A DNA stretch of 27,894 nucleotides from Gp6-AA40 sp035647075 (lineage in GTDB: Bacteria > Acidobacteriota > Vicinamibacteria > Vicinamibacterales > UBA2999), in assembly GCA_035647075.1 (NCBI GenBank), contig DASROF010000179.1:1-27894 (forward strand). The letters are read 5' to 3'. Both the position numbers and the translations under genes were made by a program. Within the stretch, counting starts at the first letter, position 1, and the number at the start of each line of letters is the position of its first letter. The notes below the pieces were generated by a model that was not told the DNA's origin, ran no database searches, and was given only the letters and a program-made list of their open reading frames with translations. Shown piece by piece: positions 1 through 6,415 of the stretch.

Positions 1-1379
1 CGCATCGCTGCGTCGACTTCGGCATGGAGAAACAGATCGTCCCTGGCGATGGCGTGGTCACCGGACACGGCCGGGTGAACGGCCGGGTCGTCTACGCCTT
101 CGCGCAGGACTTCACGGTCTTCGGCGGGTCGCTCTCGGAAACCAACGCCGCCAAGATCGTCAAGATCATGGATCTGGCGGTCAAGATGGGCGCGCCGGTG
201 ATCGGTCTCAACGATTCCGGCGGCGCGCGCATCCAGGAAGGCGTGGGCTCCCTCGCCGGCTACGCCGACATCTTCCTCCGCAACACGCTCGCCTCCGGGG
301 TTGTGCCTCAGATCTCCGCCATCATGGGGCCGTGCGCCGGCGGTGCCGTGTATTCGCCGGCGATCACCGACTTTACGGTGATGGTCAGAGATACCAGCTA
401 TATGTTCGTGACCGGTCCTGACGTGCTCCGGACCGTCACCCATGAGGAGGTCACGAAGGAGGAGCTCGGCGGCGCGATGACGCACAACGAGCGTAGCGGC
501 GTGGCGCACTTTGCGGCGGACAACGATCAGGAGTGCATCCTGCTGATCCGGGAGCTGCTGACGTTCCTTCCGAACAACAACATCGATGCCGCGCCGCACG
601 TCGAGAGCACGGATCCCGCGGATCGCGCGGACGAGGCGCTCGATACCGTCATTCCTGAGTCGCCGACCCAGGCCTACGACATGCGCGACGTGATCGAGGC
701 GGTGGTCGACGATCGGTACTTCCTCGAGGTGCACGAGCACTTCGCGCGCAATCTCCTGGTCGGGTTTGCGCGGCTTGGCGGCCGCCCGGTTGGTATCGTG
801 GCGAATCAGCCGGCGCACCTGGCGGGCACGCTCGATATCGATGCCTCGATCAAGGGTGCGCGCTTCGTCCGGTTCTGCGACGCCTTCAACATCCCGCTCG
901 TGACGTTCGAGGACGTCCCCGGATTCCTGCCTGGAACGGCGCAGGAATACGGCGGCATCATCCGCAACGGCGCGAAGCTGCTCTACGCGTTTGCGGAGGC
1001 CACGGTGCCGAAGCTGACGGTGATCACGCGCAAGGCGTACGGCGGCGCCTACTGCGTCATGTCGAGCAAGCACCTGCGAACGGACGTGAACTACGCCTGG
1101 CCGACCGCGGAGATCGCGGTGATGGGGGCTGAAGGCGCTGTCAATATCCTCTACAAGCGCGAGCTGGACGCCGCCGCTGATGTCGTGGCGGCCCGCGCGG
1201 CCAAGATCACCGAGTATCGCGAGAAGTTCGCGAATCCCTATATCGCCGCGCAGCGCGGGTTCGTGGACGAGGTCATCCAGCCGCGGGAGACGCGTGCAAA
1301 GCTGATCATGGCGCTCGGCGCGCTCGAATCGAAACGCGAAAAGAATCCGCCGAAGAAACACGGCAACATTCCGCTCTGA
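1..1379 (+). CDS. pccB: Acyl-CoA carboxylase, carboxyltransferase beta subunit (5'-truncated)
   Basis: This subunit transfers the carboxyl group from carboxybiotin to an acyl-CoA, most likely propionyl-CoA, in the cytoplasm. The reading frame is open to the window edge. Codons from position 3 read HRCVDFGMEKQ, which is the expected PccB sequence upstream of the first ATG at 24, so the true start lies outside the window and roughly 50-60 N-terminal residues are missing. Visible family motifs are AQDFTVFGGSLSE, GGARIQEG, GPCAGGAVYSPAITDF and KAYGGAYCVMSSKHL, covering both crotonase-like halves of the carboxyltransferase. The biotin carboxylase and biotin carrier of the same enzyme lie 2.8 kb downstream on the same strand. 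Propionyl- versus acetyl- or methylmalonyl-CoA specificity cannot be settled from sequence; the family assignment is firm. Confidence 0.93.
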   Translation, partial: HRCVDFGMEKQIVPGDGVVTGHGRVNGRVVYAFAQDFTVFGGSLSETNAAKIVKIMDLAVKMGAPVIGLNDSGGARIQEGVGSLAGYADIFLRNTLASGVVPQISAIMGPCAGGAVYSPAITDFTVMVRDTSYMFVTGPDVLRTVTHEEVTKEELGGAMTHNERSGVAHFAADNDQECILLIRELLTFLPNNNIDAAPHVESTDPADRADEALDTVIPESPTQAYDMRDVIEAVVDDRYFLEVHEHFARNLLVGFARLGGRPVGIVANQPAHLAGTLDIDASIKGARFVRFCDAFNIPLVTFEDVPGFLPGTAQEYGGIIRNGAKLLYAFAEATVPKLTVITRKAYGGAYCVMSSKHLRTDVNYAWPTAEIAVMGAEGAVNILYKRELDAAADVVAARAAKITEYREKFANPYIAAQRGFVDEVIQPRETRAKLIMALGALESKREKNPPKKHGNIPL

Positions 1380-1395
1380 CTGCCATGCCCGTCGT

Positions 1396-1413
1396 GTCCG
1401 GCTTCAGCCGGAC
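1396..1413. repeat. Short palindromic repeat, copy A
   Basis: GTCCGGCTTCAGCCGGAC is a perfect 7-bp stem with a TTCA loop, preceded by GTCGT. Related copies lie at 2572-2589, 5891-5908 (opposite orientation) and 5928-5945. It sits 17 bases after the carboxyltransferase stop. If the sigma factor gene began at the ATG at 1385, the repeat would encode its residues VSGFSRT. Confidence 0.8.
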
Positions 1414-1468
1414 CCTCCTGATTCTCCCCGACCCAACTATCGCCGAAGCGCGGCGGTCTATTGAGCGT

Positions 1469-2026
1469 GTGACGGACGAGGAGCTGGTCCTGCTGGCTCG
1501 GCAGGGCGACCCTGACGCCTTCGACCAGCTCGTCGCCCGTCATCAGTCGGCCGTGTACCGCGCGGCGCTGGCCGCGCTGCGAGTACGGGAAGACGCGGAG
1601 GAAGTGGCCCAGGATGCGTTCATCCGTGCCTGGCGCGCGCTCGACCGGTTTCGCGGCGAGAGCTCCTTCCGCACGTGGATTCTGAGGATCACGTGGAACC
1701 GCGCGATTTCGAAACGACGTGGCCTGGCGGGTTGGTTCCGCCGCGCCACCCCGATCGACGACGTCGCCGAACCGGCGGCCGCCGGCGACGGTCAGCATGC
1801 GGCGGTGCAGAACGCGGAGCTGCATGCGCAGATCGTCACCGCAATTCATGCGCTCAGTCCGAAGCTGCGCGACGCGCTGCTGCTGGCGCAGAGCGGGGAT
1901 TATCAGTACGACGAGATCGCGCGCATGCTCGGCGTTCCGCTCGGCACAGTGAAATGGCGGATTTCCGAAGCGCGCAGGAAGGTGCGGGAGACGCTCGCCA
2001 CCCTGGGATATGTCGATGCGAAATGA
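1469..2026 (+). CDS. ECF-type RNA polymerase sigma factor (sigma-70 family)
   Basis: This is an extracytoplasmic-function sigma factor that directs RNA polymerase to stress- or envelope-responsive promoters. Region 2 is clear at the start (DEELVLLARQGDPDAF, then EDAEEVAQDAFIRAWRAL and FRTWILRITWNRA). Region 4 is at the end (LSPKLRDALLLAQSGDYQ, then ARMLGVPLGTVKWRISEARR, a helix-turn-helix). I prefer the GTG at 1469, because ECF proteins begin just before the DEELV segment. The longer frame from ATG 1385 adds 28 residues that start inside a dispersed palindrome and have no visible ribosome-binding site. The 3' end overlaps the next gene by 17 bases, typical of a sigma/anti-sigma pair. The start codon is the main uncertainty. 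Confidence 0.88.
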   Translation: MTDEELVLLARQGDPDAFDQLVARHQSAVYRAALAALRVREDAEEVAQDAFIRAWRALDRFRGESSFRTWILRITWNRAISKRRGLAGWFRRATPIDDVAEPAAAGDGQHAAVQNAELHAQIVTAIHALSPKLRDALLLAQSGDYQYDEIARMLGVPLGTVKWRISEARRKVRETLATLGYVDAK

Positions 2027-2564
2027 TCCGTCTGAGCTGAGCGGCCGTAGCGAGTCGAACGGGATCGACGCGCTGATTGACGCCGCCGCGCGACGCCTCG
2101 TCGCCGGTGAGCCCTCGTCGTCGCTGCGGACCAGTGTGCGCGATCGCATTGAGCGTCGGCGGCCGGTGTGGTTGCCCGTTCCGGCGTGGGGCGCCGCGTT
2201 CGCCATCGTCATTGCAGCACTGATTGCCGGTCGCACGCTCCTGGATCGTTCTGGCGATAGCGAGAGCGTTCAGCAAGACAACCAGCGCGCGGCCGTTAGC
2301 CTTCCGGCAGTCCAGCCGCCGGTGAATCCTGGTCCGGCTGCCCGCGTGCGGCCCGCAGCGAGCCAACCCGCGCGGACCGGCGCGCGTCAGTCTTCACGCA
2401 GGCTGGCGGATGCCATCACGCCGCCGCCGGCCGAAGAGGAATCGCTGATTCCGCCGCTGGCGATCGTGCCGTTGACGACGACGCAGATCGCGGTGGACAC
2501 GAGTTCAGGGGTGACGCCCATCGAGATCGAGCCGCTGCAGATTGAGCCTCTGCTCGGCCAGTAA
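2010..2564 (+). CDS. Putative membrane-anchored anti-sigma-like protein
   Basis: The 184-residue product has a charged N-terminal cytoplasmic part of about 50 residues, one hydrophobic segment at roughly residues 53-73 (WLPVPAWGAAFAIVIAALIA), and a Pro/Ala/Arg-rich periplasmic tail. Its start overlaps the end of the ECF sigma gene by 17 bases, so the two are probably translationally coupled. Single-pass topology plus this position suggests an anti-sigma factor. I see no zinc-binding HxxxCxxC anti-sigma motif, so the role is inferred from context alone. A second possible start is the ATG at 2016. No enzymatic motif is visible. Confidence 0.7.
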   Translation: MSMRNDPSELSGRSESNGIDALIDAAARRLVAGEPSSSLRTSVRDRIERRRPVWLPVPAWGAAFAIVIAALIAGRTLLDRSGDSESVQQDNQRAAVSLPAVQPPVNPGPAARVRPAASQPARTGARQSSRRLADAITPPPAEEESLIPPLAIVPLTTTQIAVDTSSGVTPIEIEPLQIEPLLGQ

Positions 2565-2571
2565 TCGTAGT

Positions 2572-2589
2572 GTCCGCCTTCAGGCGGAC
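2572..2589. repeat. Short palindromic repeat, copy B
   Basis: GTCCGCCTTCAGGCGGAC lies between the anti-sigma-like gene and the ribosome-binding site of the next gene. Compared with copy A, one stem pair is changed on both sides (G-C to C-G), so the hairpin is preserved while the sequence differs. The preceding bases GTAGT match copy D at 5923-5927. Confidence 0.8.
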
Positions 2590-2603
2590 TCGAGGAGACC
2601 GAC

Positions 2604-3299
2604 ATGAAGAAGGTTCTGTTGATCGCGCTGTTCGGCGCGACCTGTGTCGCAACACCCGCCTTCGCGGCCGATCAGGACGTCGTCACGCTTGGGGACGTTG
2701 TCCTTCAGGCACTGCAGGCGGCTCCCACACCGCCGGCCGCACCGGCACGGCCAGCACCCGCGCCACGGCCTGCTACCGCTGCCGCTCCGGCGCAAGCGCC
2801 CGCTCCGCCGGGGACGGCGACTCCGGTCCCGCCAGCGCCGCCGTTCCCGCCGCAGGCCGCGCCACTCAGGCCGACCGCGAACGTTCGCTTCGACGTGACG
2901 ATCACGGACACAGGTGGCGCGAAGCCGGTAACCAAGACCTTGTCGCTCACCGTCACGCCAGGCAACAACAATGCGTCGATCCGCAGCAGCGCCAGGCCGA
3001 CGCCCGACCCGACAAGTCAGGTGCAAATAGTCGGTCCCGGTCCCTTCGTTCAGCCGGGTACCGTGAATCTGAACGTCGACGTTCGCGCCGTGAGCTGGGT
3101 GGAGACGAATGCGGTTCGGGCCAACGTGACGGTGGAGTATCAGCCGTACGTGCCAGACGCAAAGGTCCAGCCTGGAGCGGTGACCGCCAGCGCCACCAGC
3201 GCGTTTTTCGACGGCAGGCGGACGCAGATTCTTTCAACGGCCGATCCGATCAGCGACCGCAAGACGACCATCGAAGTCACAGCGACGATCCTGAAATAA
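2604..3299 (+). CDS. Secreted Pro/Ala-rich protein of unknown function
   Basis: The start has a good ribosome-binding site (GAGGAG, 2591-2596). Residues 1-21 form a Sec signal peptide (MKKVLLIALFG...PAFA, cleavage before AD). A low-complexity Pro/Ala linker follows at about residues 38-90, consisting of repeated PAP, PRP and PPA steps. The remaining 140 residues look like a beta-rich domain with alternating hydrophobic strands (VRFDVTITDTGGAKPV, VNLNVDVRAVSWVETN, TTIEVTATI). I recognise no named family. It sits downstream of the sigma/anti-sigma pair on the same strand, so it may be part of or controlled by that module, probably in the periplasm or outer envelope. Confidence 0.75.
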   Translation: MKKVLLIALFGATCVATPAFAADQDVVTLGDVVLQALQAAPTPPAAPARPAPAPRPATAAAPAQAPAPPGTATPVPPAPPFPPQAAPLRPTANVRFDVTITDTGGAKPVTKTLSLTVTPGNNNASIRSSARPTPDPTSQVQIVGPGPFVQPGTVNLNVDVRAVSWVETNAVRANVTVEYQPYVPDAKVQPGAVTASATSAFFDGRRTQILSTADPISDRKTTIEVTATILK

Positions 3300-3302
3300 G
3301 CT

Positions 3303-3380
3303 GTTCCGGGTTCCGGGTTCTCACTTCCGGGTTCGTATTCGGGGTTCGGTTCCATGTTCCGGCGTTCAGCGTTCGGAGTT
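3303..3380. repeat. Low-complexity TTCCGGGTTC repeat tract
   Basis: The gap between the secreted protein and the TIGR03435 gene is filled with degenerate units of TTCCGGGTTC, GGGTTCGG and GTTCCGG. It carries no credible gene. It resembles a slippage-prone intergenic tract; no function is visible. Confidence 0.6.
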
Positions 3381-3385
3381 CGCCG

Positions 3386-4153
3386 ATGCGAAGCCTCGTA
3401 GCGATAACAGTCGTGATATCGGCGATTGGCGCCGGCGCCATGGCACAAGCTCCTGCCGGCGCCGGGCCCGCTTTCGAGGCGGCTTCGATCAAGCCGGTGG
3501 AATCCACGGGCCGGCCGATCGACTTCCGGTTCTTTCCGAATAGATTTGTCGCGACGACGGTCACGTTGTCCCAGCTCATCGAGCAGGCGTACGGCATTCA
3601 GCCGCGCGAGATTATCGGCGGGCCGGACTGGGTGCGCGTTGAGCGCTTCGATGTGACGGCGACGGCAGGGAAAGATGTCGACCGCGAGCAGATGAAGCTG
3701 ATGCTGCAGTCGCTCCTCGCCAATCGCTTCCAGCTGCAGATCGCCAGGGAGATGCAGACAGGGACGATCTACCGATTGACGGCCCGGAGCGCACGCAACC
3801 TGAACCCGCCAGCTAAACCTGATGAACGGTCGCTTGTCTCGATAATGCGGAGGGACGGCAACGGCTTTCTCAGTTATCAGTACGTCGGCCACAACGCGAC
3901 GATGGGGCAGTTCGCGGTAACGCTGGGCGGGCAGCTTCGCGCGCCGGTCATTGACGAAACAAACACCAGCGGCAACTTCGATTTCACCGTCAGCTGGACC
4001 TACGACGAAGCGTTCGGGGGCATCCCACCCGACCCGAACATTCCGACCGTCTTCACCGCGCTCGAGCGCGACCTCGGTCTCAAGCTCGTTGCCGACAAAG
4101 GACCGATTCCCGTCCACGTCATCCGCCGCGCCTCCAAGCCGTCGGCGAACTGA
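3386..4153 (+). CDS. TIGR03435 family secreted protein
   Basis: The 255-residue protein has a signal peptide at residues 1-20 (cleavage AMA/QA) followed by the hallmark order of the TIGR03435 family. These are FEAASIKP, a strand with LSQLIEQAYGIQ, IGGPDWVRVERFDVTA, LMLQSLLANRFQLQI, then APVIDETNTSGNFDFTVSW and near the end FTALERDLGLKLVADKGPIP. The family is abundant in Acidobacteriota and has no established function. The ATG at 3386 is chosen because the signal peptide begins there; the frame is open further upstream but only across another gene. It is plausibly the last gene of the sigma-factor block that separates the carboxylase genes. Confidence 0.9.
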   Translation: MRSLVAITVVISAIGAGAMAQAPAGAGPAFEAASIKPVESTGRPIDFRFFPNRFVATTVTLSQLIEQAYGIQPREIIGGPDWVRVERFDVTATAGKDVDREQMKLMLQSLLANRFQLQIAREMQTGTIYRLTARSARNLNPPAKPDERSLVSIMRRDGNGFLSYQYVGHNATMGQFAVTLGGQLRAPVIDETNTSGNFDFTVSWTYDEAFGGIPPDPNIPTVFTALERDLGLKLVADKGPIPVHVIRRASKPSAN

Positions 4154-4189
4154 CAACCTGGAAGCGTGAACTGCTAAGCTTTTCAAGCT

Positions 4190-5695
4190 TTGCGGAAGAT
4201 TCTGATCGCGAACCGCGGCGAGATCGCCGTGCGCATTATTCGTGCGTGCCGCGACCTGCAGATCGCCACGGTGGCCGTCTATTCCGACTGCGATCGTGCG
4301 GCGCGCCATGTGCGCATGGCCGACGAAGCGGTGGCGATTGGCGGCAATCCTCCCTCCGACAGCTACCTCCGCATCGATCGCATCGTTGACGCCGCGAACG
4401 CGACCGGCGCGCACGGCGTTCACCCGGGCTACGGATTCCTCGCGGAGAACGAAGAGTTCGCTGCGGCATGCCGCGATGCCGGTCTGACGTTCATCGGCCC
4501 GCGACCTGAAGCCATCGCGTTGATGGGAAGCAAGACCGCGGCGCGCGCGGCGGCGATGGCCGCCGGTGTCGACGTCGTTCCCGGAACCGAGACGCCGCTC
4601 ACCGCTGACGCAGGCGAAGACGAGATCGCGCGGATCGCCGATCGCATCGGCTATCCGGTGATGGTAAAAGCCGTCGCCGGTGGCGGCGGCAAGGGCATGC
4701 GCGTCGTCGGCTCGCGTGACGAGTTGTCTGGCGCCGTTCGCGCTGCACGCTCCGAGGCGGGCGCTGCCTTCGGTGATTCGGCGATCTATCTGGAACGCCG
4801 GCTCTCGCGGCCACGGCACATCGAGGTGCAGGTGCTCGCCGATCATCACGGCACGGTGCTCCCGTTCGTCGAGCGGGAGTGCTCGATTCAGCGGCGTCAT
4901 CAGAAGGTCGTCGAGGAATCCCCGTCCGCCATCGTCTCTGTAGATCTGCGCACTCGACTCACAGCAGCAGCGGCGTCCGTTGCGGCATCGGTCGGCTATA
5001 CCAACGCCGGCACCATGGAATTCTTGCTCGACGCGGCGGGGCGTTTTTACTTCCTCGAGATGAACACGCGCCTTCAGGTCGAGCATCCGGTGACCGAGAT
5101 GGTGACCGGCGTGGATCTCGTCGAGTGGCAGATCCGCATCGCGCGTGGCGAGCCGCTGACGATCGATCCGGCGCAGTCGCTGACCCCGCGCGGCCACGCC
5201 ATCGAGTGTCGCGTCTACGCCGAGGATCCGGACTCCGGCTTTCTCCCGTCACCGGGCCGGATCACAGACGTCCGTCCGCCCAGTGGCCCCGGCATCCGCG
5301 ACGACAGCGGGGTAGAGGCGGGCGACGAGGTGCCGGTCTACTACGACGCGCTGATCTCCAAGCTGGTCGCCTGGGGAAGCAGCCGGCAACAGGCCGTCTC
5401 CCGGATGCGGAGGGCCGTCGCCGAATACGACGTCCGCGGCATCCGCACGACCGTCCCGTTCTTCCGCTGGCTGCTGGACCAGCCGGTGTTTCGCGACGCG
5501 GCGTTCGACACCGAGTTTCTGGACACGCTCTTGCAGCAGCGGCGCGGGAAGTCGTTTTCAGAGCCGGAATCGTCGCTGCGGGAGGTCGCTCTGATTGCGG
5601 CGGCCCTGCACGCGTCCCGGGCGACCGCGAGCCGTCCACGGGGGCTCGCCGAGTCCGCATGGACGCAACAGGCAAAGCGCGAAATCCTACAGTGA
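4190..5695 (+). CDS. accC: Biotin carboxylase subunit of acyl-CoA carboxylase
   Basis: The enzyme carboxylates biotin on the carrier protein using ATP and bicarbonate. The 501-residue protein begins RKILIANRGEIAVRIIRAC, the canonical N-terminus, read from a TTG start at 4190. The ATP-grasp glycine loop GGGGKGM is near residues 162-168, the catalytic EMNTRLQVEHPVTE block is near residue 290, and RHIEVQVL and ECSIQRRHQK are in place. The C-terminal extension of about 50 residues beyond the biotin carboxylase core is typical of propionyl-CoA carboxylase-type alpha subunits. The stop TGA overlaps the GTG of the carrier gene (GTGA), indicating coupling. The function is secure; the acyl-CoA specificity of the holoenzyme is not. 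Confidence 0.95.
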   Translation: MRKILIANRGEIAVRIIRACRDLQIATVAVYSDCDRAARHVRMADEAVAIGGNPPSDSYLRIDRIVDAANATGAHGVHPGYGFLAENEEFAAACRDAGLTFIGPRPEAIALMGSKTAARAAAMAAGVDVVPGTETPLTADAGEDEIARIADRIGYPVMVKAVAGGGGKGMRVVGSRDELSGAVRAARSEAGAAFGDSAIYLERRLSRPRHIEVQVLADHHGTVLPFVERECSIQRRHQKVVEESPSAIVSVDLRTRLTAAAASVAASVGYTNAGTMEFLLDAAGRFYFLEMNTRLQVEHPVTEMVTGVDLVEWQIRIARGEPLTIDPAQSLTPRGHAIECRVYAEDPDSGFLPSPGRITDVRPPSGPGIRDDSGVEAGDEVPVYYDALISKLVAWGSSRQQAVSRMRRAVAEYDVRGIRTTVPFFRWLLDQPVFRDAAFDTEFLDTLLQQRRGKSFSEPESSLREVALIAAALHASRATASRPRGLAESAWTQQAKREILQ

Positions 5696-6330
5696 GCCTT
5701 CGACCCACTCAGGCTCATCCCGAGCGAACTCGAGGGGTGACCTTCGAGATCGAGCAGGACGGCACCCGCCGTCGCGTCACGGTGCGCCAGGCGGGCGACG
5801 CGTGGGTGGTTGAGATCGATGGTCGAGAGGTGGAGGTCTCGGTAGTCGAGAGAGCTGGTCGGTGGTCGATGCTGGTCGGGCCGGTCGACGGTCCGGCTAA
5901 GGCCGGACAGGACAACCCCGACGTAGTGTCCGGCTTCAGCCGGACTTCGAGTTACGAGGTCGCCTTCGAACCTGGCGCCGGAGGGGAGCTGATCGTCCAC
6001 GTCAACGGTGTCGCGGTGCCGGTGACGATCGATCAACCTGGCCTGTCGAAGCCCTGGGCGAAGGCGGCACGCCAGCGTCGCGGTCGCGGCGCTGGGGACG
6101 GCGCCACCGGCGATGCGCCGAGGACGATTGTTGCGCCGATGCCCGGCCGGATCGTCAAAGTGCTGGTCAAACCAGATGAGGTCGTTGCCGCGCGCCAGCC
6201 GCTCGTGGTGGTCGAAGCGATGAAGATGGAAAACGAGCTTCGCGCCCCGCGCGCAGGGATCGTCGCGGAAGTTCGCGTCGCCGAGGGTGCCTCGGTCGAG
6301 GCGAATACGGTATTAGTGGTGTTGAGGTGA
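5692..6330 (+). CDS. Biotin carboxyl carrier protein with in-frame palindrome insertion
   Basis: The C-terminal biotinyl domain (APMPGRIVKVLVKPDEVV, EAMKMEN, GASVEANTVLVVL) carries the biotin; the acceptor lysine of EAMKM is at codon 6223-6225. The N-terminal half is a beta-rich linker domain (FEIEQDGTRRRVTV, YEVAFEPG, ELIVHVNG) as in carboxylase alpha subunits. The GTG at 5692 overlaps the biotin carboxylase stop. A GTG at 5737 would drop residues 1-15, which are encoded by a dispersed repeat (5697-5737), so the start is uncertain. Residues 68-85 (PAKAGQDNPDVVSGFSRT) are encoded by a pair of palindromic repeats and look like an insertion in a loop of the linker domain. The subunit is separate from the carboxylase rather than fused to it. 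Confidence 0.9.
   Translation: MSLRPTQAHPERTRGVTFEIEQDGTRRRVTVRQAGDAWVVEIDGREVEVSVVERAGRWSMLVGPVDGPAKAGQDNPDVVSGFSRTSSYEVAFEPGAGGELIVHVNGVAVPVTIDQPGLSKPWAKAARQRRGRGAGDGATGDAPRTIVAPMPGRIVKVLVKPDEVVAARQPLVVVEAMKMENELRAPRAGIVAEVRVAEGASVEANTVLVVLR
5697..5737. repeat. Dispersed-repeat-like imperfect palindrome at the biotin carboxylase/carrier junction
   Basis: The stretch begins CTTCGACCCACTCAGGCTCA and ends CGAACTCGAGGGG. CCTTCGA near one end pairs with TCGAGGG at the other with one G-T pair. The deduced peptide HPERTRG closely resembles HPERSRG peptides that I know from spurious reading frames over dispersed repeats in many high-GC genomes. Only one copy is in this window. Confidence 0.5.
5891..5945. 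repeat. Inverted pair of short palindromes inside a coding sequence (copies C and D)
   Basis: Copy C (5891-5908, GTCCGGCTAAGGCCGGAC) and copy D (5928-5945, GTCCGGCTTCAGCCGGAC) lie 19 bases apart in opposite orientation within the biotin carrier gene. The arrangement resembles REPIN-type doublets of REP sequences. Together they encode 18 in-frame residues. Confidence 0.8.
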
Positions 6331-6410
6331 TGCAAAATGCAAAACTCAAAATGCAAACCCAGCGCATGGGGTCTGCATTCCGTGTTGGCATTCTGCATTT
6401 TGCATTTTGA
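6330..6410 (+). CDS. Possible 26-codon coupling ORF made of repeat sequence
   Basis: The ATG at 6330 shares its A with the carrier gene stop (TGATG), and the TGA at 6408-6410 overlaps the TTG start of the TamB-like gene (TTGA). The peptide starts MQNAKLKMQTQRMG and ends GILHFAF; it is encoded by the hairpin repeat at 6331-6415. It may serve only to carry ribosomes from one gene to the next, or be fortuitous. The exact overlaps at both ends are the only support. Confidence 0.25.
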   Translation: MQNAKLKMQTQRMGSAFRVGILHFAF

Positions 6411-6415
6411 ATTTC
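6331..6415. repeat. AT-rich hairpin repeat (TGCATTTTGCATTTTGAATTT family), copy 1
   Basis: The left arm (6331-6357) is made of TGCAAAA and CTCAAAATGCAAA steps. The right arm (6388-6415) is made of GCATTCTGCATTTTGCATTT steps, partly complementary to the left. Copies 2 and 3 are at 10578-10668 and 18191-18260. The composition is far more AT-rich than the surrounding genes. Confidence 0.8.

Noticed and set aside
1385..1468. An N-terminal extension of the sigma factor starting at ATG 1385.
   Set aside because: It begins within a dispersed palindrome, lacks a ribosome-binding site and adds residues not expected before ECF region 2; the GTG at 1469 is preferred, though not proven.
3140..5197. A 685-residue open frame on the minus strand.
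   Set aside because: It lies antisense to the TIGR03435 and biotin carboxylase genes, whose family motifs are clear; long antisense frames are common in high-GC DNA.
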